Below are positions 1 through 5,631 of a stretch of 6,805 nt of DNA, one piece after another. The position numbers were made by a program, and so were the translations under genes. The notes beneath the pieces were generated by a model that saw only the letters and a program-made list of their open reading frames with translations, was not told the origin of the DNA and made no database searches. Every line of letters starts with the position of its first letter. The stretch's first letter is position 1. This DNA is from a bacterium (GTDB lineage: Bacteria > Bacteroidota > Bacteroidia > Bacteroidales > Bacteroidaceae), in assembly GCA_004562975.1 (NCBI GenBank), contig SFQP01000106.1, positions 1 through 6,805 on the forward strand. The letters are read 5' to 3'.

Positions 1-131
1 GGCGTGTAGGGCGTGAGGGTGTACACCGTGCGGCCCTCGGCATCCACGATGTGGACGTAGGTCAGCGGATAGGCGGCGTTGGTGGTGATGTTCACCTTCT
101 GTCCGTTCACGATGACCAAAGGCTTCACGTC
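1..131 (-). other. Start of a T9SS (Por-type) C-terminal sorting domain, cut by the window edge
   Basis: The last visible residues contain VKPLVIVNGQKVNITT and TYVHIVDAEGRTVYTL. A beta strand ending in aspartate, then xxGRxV, is the core of the Por secretion tail, which directs proteins through the type IX system to the outer membrane surface, where it is cleaved. Such domains run about 70-90 residues, so roughly 30-40 more residues and the stop codon should lie just left of the window. The match is partial, so a non-canonical or degenerate tail is possible. Confidence 0.55.
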
Positions 132-3100
132 TGTCAGTTCCTCCTCAGCCTCCGGCGTGGCCGAAGAGAGCAGGAAGTAGCGGTTGGCCACATTCGCCTG
201 CATATCCACCGTGGCAGCCAGTTCGTTCACGCCCGGCAACGGTTTCGCATTCAGCGTCAGCGGGGTGACTACGCCCGTCAGGTCATCGAGGAGCGAGAGC
301 GACTCGCCGAAGGTTTCCAGTCCGCTGAACACCACCTGCACCGGTCCGTCCGTGCCGCCCGTGATGCCCACGGGTACCCGTTGCATCGTGCGGCGCGTGT
401 TCACCGTGAGAGCCTGGTGGTCGGCCAGGGAGTACACCATCGGCACATCCTTCAGGTTGTCGTCCAGCAGTGTCAGCATATCCTCCGCTGCGGCGTAGTC
501 GTTCGATGCCTCCGCCAGTTTCACGATTACCGCCTCGCTGCTGCCCGCTTCCGTTTCCGTGCGCATACGCAGGGTGGGGCAGGAGGCCGCCGTGCTGCGG
601 CGTGCCGGGGCGCGGAGTACAGCGTTGTAGCCACGTGCCGAAGCCATCATCGCAGCCGTGAAATTCAGTTCCAGCGTGCCTGTGTCTGAAGTGCCGGTGG
701 CCTTCACGAAGAAGCCCTGTCCCGGTGCCAGTACATCCGGAGTGCCCGAAGTGTTGATGGCAATCCATCCCGCATCCGTCTTCATGGCAGAAGCTTGTCC
801 GTCGGCTGTCAGCAGCCAGTACTTTTGTTCGATGAGCGTGCTGTTGCCGTTGAAGAACTGCGTCATGTCCAGTCCGCAGGGGAAAGGATTGCCCACCAGG
901 AAATACTGGTTGCCCGGCACACTGTTCGTGATGGTATCCTTGAATTCAGCGTCAGGGGCCGGGCTGAGCTTGTCCGTCCGCAGCTTGTAAGTGTTGTTGC
1001 GTTTACCGATACCTTGTTCGTTGCCGCCGCTGCCCGGCGTTGCGTTATCCTTATAGTATTTATAGGAAGTGTCCTCCTTGGGCAGGCGGAACAGCAGGTT
1101 TGTGTACGGCGTGCCGCTCTTGCTTGCCGCGAGAGTCTTGAGCGAGAAACCACCTTTGCCATAGGTCTCCGTGACATCGTTGTACACCGAGCTCCACATC
1201 GCTTTCACCGCCACGTTCTGGCTGTTGGCTGCGGATGCTTCGTTGGACAGGTTAGACAGGTAGTACAGCGTGGCCGTTCCCTTGTCCCATCCGCGTTGGT
1301 ACACGGCGGGTGAGAAGCGGTTGTAGTCCGTGGTGTTGAACGTGATGCCCTCGAAGTACGGCGTGAGCTGTCGTCCGCCCTGGGTAGGAGCAAACCAGTC
1401 GCCGGCATACATTTGCTGCATGGGCGAGCCCAGCGTGTACCAGCGTCCTGCCGCCAGTTCATATTCCATCCAAGCCTTGTTGTACTTCAGGTGTTGCGCG
1501 TTGACCAGCTCGCCGCCCGATTGCAGCAGCACGTCCTCGCAGGTATTAAGGTAGAACGCTTCGCAATTCAGGTAATTGTATGGCGTAGCGGCAGTATAAT
1601 CAGCTTTCATCACCATGTCGTACTGGATGTCCTTCGTGGCCGTTGCATCGTTCAGTGCTCCACTTAGCTGCGGCTGGTAGTCAGCCGGGGCAATCACCAC
1701 GTGGCATCCCTCGATAGGCACGAAACCATTGTCCGTTTGCAGCAGCTGCGGGTCGGCGGCCATGGCGTTGTTAACGGGGTACGTATCGCTGGCAGTCTTG
1801 TTCAGCTCGTCCTTGTCGGCCCGTTTCCAGTTGCCGTCGTTGTTCCAATCCGTGTTGCCGGCGTAAGCCTTCCACATCAGGTATTGCGGCACTATCTTCA
1901 GGTCGAAGCATACCGCGCCGTTACAGATAGGTTTGCCCGATTCAGCCGGTTCGGCAGGGTCCTCCTTGTATTCAAAGCGCAGCTGATACGTATATCCCTC
2001 GCGGGGCGTGAAATCCTTCAGGAAATAGAAGTCGGCATAAGGTTGGTAAGGGTCCGGTTGGTTCTTCACCAGGGCTTCTAAGTTGACCACGCGTCCCACC
2101 TCGCGCATCAGCATATCGCCCTCCGCATTGGTGGTGTACACCTGGCAAGCGGGGTCGTTCGTTCCGGCAATGTACACCGGCGTGTAGGCAGGGTCACCGG
2201 GAGTGGTAGCCTCCAGCTGGAAGGGAATCAGCTCGTTGGCCGATGAGCTTGTACCCTTGAGGCCGTGCAAGGGAAGGCGGAACAAGGTGGCCGGCTGCGT
2301 GCCCGCTGTCAGTTCGGTGGCCTGTTCCGTGCGGTCCAAGGCGGTGCGTACCGGCGCGTTGAAGTTGTCGTTCGGATAGGTCGTGTTAGCCAGTCCGCTG
2401 AGCATACGCGGGGCATTGCCGCTGATGCTCATTACGATGTGCTGCGGGTCGAAGCAGTAAATGATGTTCTCGTTGGTGAACTCGATAGGCACCACCGTAA
2501 CGATGCGGCTCTTCTCCCCTTCGGAATAGGTGGAAGGAATCTGCACGTTGAGCGAAATGCGGTAGAGGAAGAGGCGGGGGATGCCGTCGCTTTCGGGCGT
2601 GAGTGCCGCCTTCAGGCCGTTAAGCATCTGCTGCGTCAGTTCCACGGGTTGGTCAGCGTCGTGGCGCGGGGTGAGTCCCTCGATGCTGATGGCTTTGGGG
2701 TAGTAGTGGCGCATATTGATGAGTGCCTCGCTCAGGCTGACTTGCGAAGCGTCTGTAGGTTCGGGTTTCGCGTTTTTCGACAGCGTGCCGTCGGCGTTGA
2801 TGTACATATTCTCGAACGCGCCGCCCTTGAAGTCGAGCCACCAGTCGTAGTAAGTCTGAACGGTGGTCAGGTCGCCGGTGTTCTTGTCCGTACCCTTGAT
2901 TTGTACCGTGAGGTTCACGTTCTGTCCGGCGCACACTTCCAGTTCATTGCCGCCGTCGGCCGCGTGTTCCGTGTCGCCCAGGATTTGCACTGCCGAGGTT
3001 GTGGTGAAGCTGTTCTTGATACAGCAGTTGGAGCTGATTTGGAACTGTTCGGCCGAGTTGGCTGCCGTAATGGGGGCATCGCCGTAGCGCGGCACGAACA

Positions 3101-4919
3101 CGATGTAGTAATCATGGCGTGGGAGGAGCCTGTCGCTGTTCACCTTGTCGGAGATGACGATGTAGCGGTTGCCGCCGGCATCCTCTTCTCGCTGCACGAT
3201 GGCTTTGTTGGTGGCAAGTGCTTTGGCATAGTTGAAGTCCTCAATCTGGTTGTAGTATGTTGACACTTCCACCCATCTGAACGCCTTGTCCTCCTCTTTG
3301 CTGCTGTTCGGGTCGCCCACAATGCAGGCGTTGAACAGCTCCTGCCATTCGCTTGACGAGATGCCTTCGATGGCGTTGCGCATGGTGAGCGAATCCACCA
3401 TATGGTCGAACAGTTCCTTGTCGAGCAGGCAGAACCACAGTTTGGGATTGCCCGATGCCGGTTTCTTGTCTTCTTCCAGACCGAGGGACAGCATCAAGTC
3501 GTCGAAACTCGTACTCATTTTCGTGAGTGTCACCTCTCTTCCGCAGACGGGCGATGTCTTCTCCACTGTCACTGTGGGCTTGCTGACAAATACCTCCACA
3601 TCGTCAATCAGGATGTCGCCGCCGGCAGTCGAGGTACAGGCGTTCTCAATGTCGAGCGTGTAGTGGTCGAAGGATTGCGTGGCATTGTTCACAAACGAGA
3701 AGAACACCTGTTGCCATACACCCACTTTCGAATTGTCATCGTACCTCTTGGTCGTGGTGGTGTCCAGTACGGCTTTATTGCCTTTATCATCCGTATAGCA
3801 GGCTTTCGAGGCAATGGGTCCGGGGCAGTAGGTATGCAGCAGCACGGGGTGGTCGGTGGCTGCATTGTCAGAGGTATGGCCTACCACTTTGAACTGCACG
3901 GTGGCGGGTACCGAACCATTGGCCCATCCGTTGGGAGAGGACATCCATGCGGAAGCATAGATGCGCGAGCCGCTGCAAAGGTTGGAGTTGAAATGCAGGG
4001 AGGCAATCTGGCCGGGAAGGTCGGAGGCATCAAGGTAGAGGAAGGCGTGGCTGTCGATGTTGTTGAGCGGAGCAAGGTCAATGCCCCAAGCTTGCCGCTG
4101 CGCCTCGGTGTACTCGTTGTACAACAGCTTGTACACGTGCGATACCGGCTTGAAGTTACCGTAGCCCCATCGAACTTGTAAGCGTCGGGTGATGGCGTAC
4201 GACCCGAAGCTGTTTTCGGTGAGGTTACCTGTGGAAGGATAGGTGTTTCCGCCCACGGGATAGAAGTTGTAGCCGCTGTTCTCGTAGAGCATGGGATAAC
4301 GGTAGGTGTTGGCCAGTTCCTGATTGGCAGAGAAGCCAGTTGATGTACTTCCTACAGGAGGCGTGCGGAAGGTGCGGAAGTCGACGGCATTGTAGTCGAT
4401 GGATGCCACGGGTTCACCCGTCAGTTTGCGCAGGTATTCAGGGGCTCGTCCTGTTTTGAATTTGCCATCGGCGGTGCGTCCTATCACTTCGGTGTAGGGC
4501 AGCGGTTCGCAGTTGTCCTCAAAGCGCAGGGTAATCTTGGCCAGTTGGTAGAGCGTACCGCCTTCGTAGCCGGCTGTGCCGCCGTCGCGGGCGTAGCACA
4601 GGATGGTGGCACTGCTTCCGTCGGGTACTTCGCCATAGCCTAAGCTGTCAATGCTTTCGCCGGGATTGTCGGGATTGTCGGGATTGTCGGGATCGCCGGG
4701 ATAGTAGAAGCGGACAAAGCGGAGTTTGCTCAGGTCGGCTGAGGACGTTGTCGCGCCCTCAACGGGCCAGTCCGTCACATCAAAACCCCTGATGTGAGCC
4801 GTATTATTCTCGCATCTGAAGTAGATGTTGTTATAGGAGGTGATGTTCTGCAGGTTCTCTTCGGAAGGGGTGCCATTCAGATAGAACCAGTAGTTCTGAA
4901 GCTCGTTGCCTAAGGTCCT
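1..4919 (-). CDS. C-terminal part of giant surface protein with jelly-roll, Ig-like and T9SS-type C-terminal modules (3' end outside window)
   Basis: This is the dominant feature: a frame open from 4919 (just after TAG 4922-4920) to the window edge, about 1,637 codons, checked triplet by triplet with no stop. The first in-frame ATG is at 4292-4290, deep inside the sequence, so this is a continuation of the upstream pieces. Domain order: NELQNYWFYLNG start; (DNP)n linker near 4680; jelly-roll domain 4049-3576; PVCG and VCAGQ Ig-like modules; a YDWW...SEAL..MRHYYP region; a CFDPQHI...GNAPRML block; W...DWN..GNW near 1874-1829; the WY..GSP block near 1445; LVGNPF near 899; GQGFFVKA near 722; AED..LLDD near 425; and the first part of a Por/T9SS sorting domain from 131. 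TTA, CTA and TCA codons are rare (I count 4, 1 and 7). It is likely secreted and surface-anchored if expressed from an intact gene. The ligand is unknown. Confidence 0.85.
182..1445 (-). other. Conserved C-terminal block of Bacteroidales giant surface proteins
   Basis: Motifs appear in order: RWYTLGSPMQQMYAGDWFAP (1445-1386); a Trp-containing QRGWDKG; FLVGNPFPCGLDMTQFF (902-852); KYWLLTADGQ; LAPGQGFFVKA with FTAAMM; SSEAVIVKLAEASNDYAAAE then DMLTLLDD; VPMVYSLADHQALTVN (about 386-339); RVPVGI...VQVVFSGL and LSLLDDLTG. I recall this series from large, mostly unnamed Bacteroidales surface proteins, where it sits just before the sorting domain. I know of no established function. It is all-beta by composition and has no visible catalytic triad or metal site. 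Confidence 0.6.
1685..1876 (-). other. W...DWN..GNW motif module
   Basis: WKAYAGNTDWNNDGNWKRAD (1874-1815) is followed after about 30 residues by FVPIEGCHVVIAPADYQPQL (from 1724). A Trp/Gly start, DWN..GNW and then a P....V.I strand and Pro-containing turn is a recurring element in Bacteroidota T9SS-exported proteins, usually near the C-terminal third. It has no catalytic signature. It marks the transition into the conserved C-terminal block and supports the family assignment. Confidence 0.6.
2820..3578 (-). other. Two Ig/PKD-like modules (PVCG and VCAGQ)
   Basis: The first begins PTVTVEKTSPVCGREVTLTK at 3578, directly after the jelly roll. The second is marked by LEVCAGQNVNLTVQIKG and ends in YYDWWLDFKG near 2822. 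A hydrophobic-Cys-Gly start followed by V.L strands and a later aromatic-Trp is the usual signature of Ig-like or PKD-like modules in Bacteroidota surface proteins. The first module is interrupted by an inserted, partly helical stretch (FDDLMLSLGLEEDK to about QREEDAGG, 3511-3170). YYIVFVPRYG and QISSNCCIKNSF separate the two. Their job is probably to act as a stalk or spacer. Confidence 0.5.
3576..4049 (-). other. Jelly-roll, carbohydrate-binding-like domain
   Basis: Composite residues about 919-1076. It opens with HAFLYLDASDLPGQIASLHF, then LCSGSRIYASAWM, a VQFKVVGH strand, a GPIASKACYTDDKGN loop, WQQVFFSFVNN and YTLDIENA, and closes with GGDILIDDVEVFVSKP. Strands with a terminal G-x-D/N-x-x-x-D-D-(V/I) motif before a short Lys-Pro linker are typical of jelly-roll modules in Bacteroidota secreted proteins, where they often bind glycans or calcium. 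The fold is inferred from the motif order; the ligand is not known. Confidence 0.6.
4661..4696 (-). repeat. 9-bp tandem repeat encoding an Asp-Asn-Pro linker
   Basis: Plus-strand unit CGGGATTGT occurs three times perfectly (4661-4669, 4670-4678, 4679-4687), followed by a degenerate fourth, CGGGATCGC (4688-4696). On the coding strand it gives PGDPDNPDNPDNPGES, a stiff, acidic, Pro-rich spacer between two domains of the surface protein. Nine-base units keep frame whatever the copy number, so slippage here would change linker length and not expression. Confidence 0.85.
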
Positions 4920-5631
4920 CTAACCACTTGTCAGAACCCTCGGTGCAGGCCGTGAGCTGTTTGGCCATTTGGTGGGCGTTGCGGACATCGTAGACATAAC
5001 GCTCGCTCAGCGTAGGTTCAATGAGGTCCTGATGTTCGGGCACGTTCACCTCCGTACAGATGATATCGTTGTACTTCTCGTTGCCGTTGTCACCGAAGTA
5101 GTCGATGAAGTCGGTGTATTGTGACACGTCGACCGCCAGGATGTAGTTGTAGTCCTCGGGGGCATCCTTGGGCATATTGAAAGTGATGGTGCTGGTTTTG
5201 GCATAGCCGGTCGTTTCGTTGTTCAACAGCAGCAGCGATCCCATCACCGTACCGTTGGCATAGTCGCGGCGACCCGGTTCGGTGAGGTTGATACGGTCGG
5301 GGTCGACACGTCCGCCCGTTTGGTAGTTGTAATACCGTTGGTACGCTTTTACTTTTGAATCGCCAGCGCTATTGCTGCGCATATAAGTAGGCGTGTCAAA
5401 GGCGCGGGTTGTGCCCTGCTTCAAGTATCGGATAACCTTATATTCGTTGGTCTTTTGCTGCTTGATGGAGGGTTGGTAGGGATTATTCTCAAAGCCGTAG
5501 GTGCCTAATGGGTCTTCTTTGATGAAGCCGGCAAAGGTTTCCACTTTGTCGTCGTTCAGCTCCTTGATGAACCAGGAGCGTTTGGGGCGGATGTAATATT
5601 GGGTATATGTATTGGTTGAGACGGCTGTTGC
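4831..5631 (-). CDS. Middle part of giant surface protein (continuation after first frame change)
   Basis: This frame opens just after a TGA at 5634-5632 and stops at TAA 4833-4831. Meaningful sequence runs from about 5613 (TYTQYYIRPKRSWF) to about 4915 (KWLED), about 233 residues. It has no ATG near its beginning; the GTG at 5544 lies inside the continuing domain and has no upstream signal marking a start, so this is a continuation and not a separate gene. Visible marks are TPTYMRSNSAG and AYQRYYNYQTGGR (composite residues about 471-499), a motif pair that recurs in large Bacteroidales surface proteins. A beta-rich stretch, TSTITFNMPKDAPEDYNYIL, follows. The last 27 codons before TAA (after LED) are out-of-frame. 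There is no signal peptide, so the fragment alone could not be exported. Its function is not recognised. Confidence 0.72.
   Translation of the reverse strand, partial: ATAVSTNTYTQYYIRPKRSWFIKELNDDKVETFAGFIKEDPLGTYGFENNPYQPSIKQQKTNEYKVIRYLKQGTTRAFDTPTYMRSNSAGDSKVKAYQRYYNYQTGGRVDPDRINLTEPGRRDYANGTVMGSLLLLNNETTGYAKTSTITFNMPKDAPEDYNYILAVDVSQYTDFIDYFGDNGNEKYNDIICTEVNVPEHQDLIEPTLSERYVYDVRNAHQMAKQLTACTEGSDKWLEDLRQRASELLVLSEWHPFRREPAEHHLL
4908..4921 (-). other. Second frame change (+1 sense) on a CTTAGGC heptamer with SD-like AGAGG upstream
   Basis: On the minus strand the upstream frame reads TTA GAG GAC CTT AGG CAA. Sensible protein continues from TTA GGC AAC GAG, that is CTT slipping by one base to TTA (Leu retained) and AGG replaced by GGC. 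The +1 frame is closed by TAG at 4922-4920, so the change must happen between that TAG and the first out-of-frame codons: a window of a few codons centred on the heptamer 4914-4908. AGAGG occupies 4921-4917, two bases before CTT. A single extra C (4915/4914) or T (4913/4912) in the DNA would produce the same appearance. Confidence 0.75.

Noticed and set aside
51..689. Plus-strand open frame of 212 codons, and a minus-strand frame at 283-768
   Set aside because: Both are shadows over the conserved C-terminal block. The plus frame ends at a TCA serine codon of the real gene, and the minus one is an out-of-frame reading rich in Gly, His and Arg.
2265..3263. Long plus-strand open frame of 332 codons
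   Set aside because: It lies in exact antisense register to the minus-strand coding frame. Antisense stops can arise only where the real gene uses TTA, CTA or TCA, and those codons are rare here. Its translation is Val/Arg/His-rich with no domain. The real protein on the other strand has clear motifs through the same stretch.
3402..4181. Plus-strand open frame of 259 codons opposite the jelly-roll domain
   Set aside because: Same antisense register effect. It ends at TAA 4179-4181, which is simply a TTA leucine codon of the real gene.
4661..4696. Short direct repeats as a CRISPR-like array
   Set aside because: The units are contiguous 9-mers with no spacers, and they encode an in-frame Pro-rich linker.
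4775..4797. Perfect 7-bp inverted repeat TCACATC / GATGTGA with a 9-base loop
   Set aside because: It lies within coding sequence (HIRGFDV), has no T-tract, so it is not a terminator, and sits more than 100 bases downstream of the CTTAGGC site, too far to act as a frameshift stimulator. A stem this short is expected by chance.
5544..5544. GTG at 5544 as the start of a separate gene
   Set aside because: Sensible protein continues upstream of it (TYTQYYIRPKRSWFIKELNDDK), and no signal peptide or promoter is visible, so it is an internal valine.
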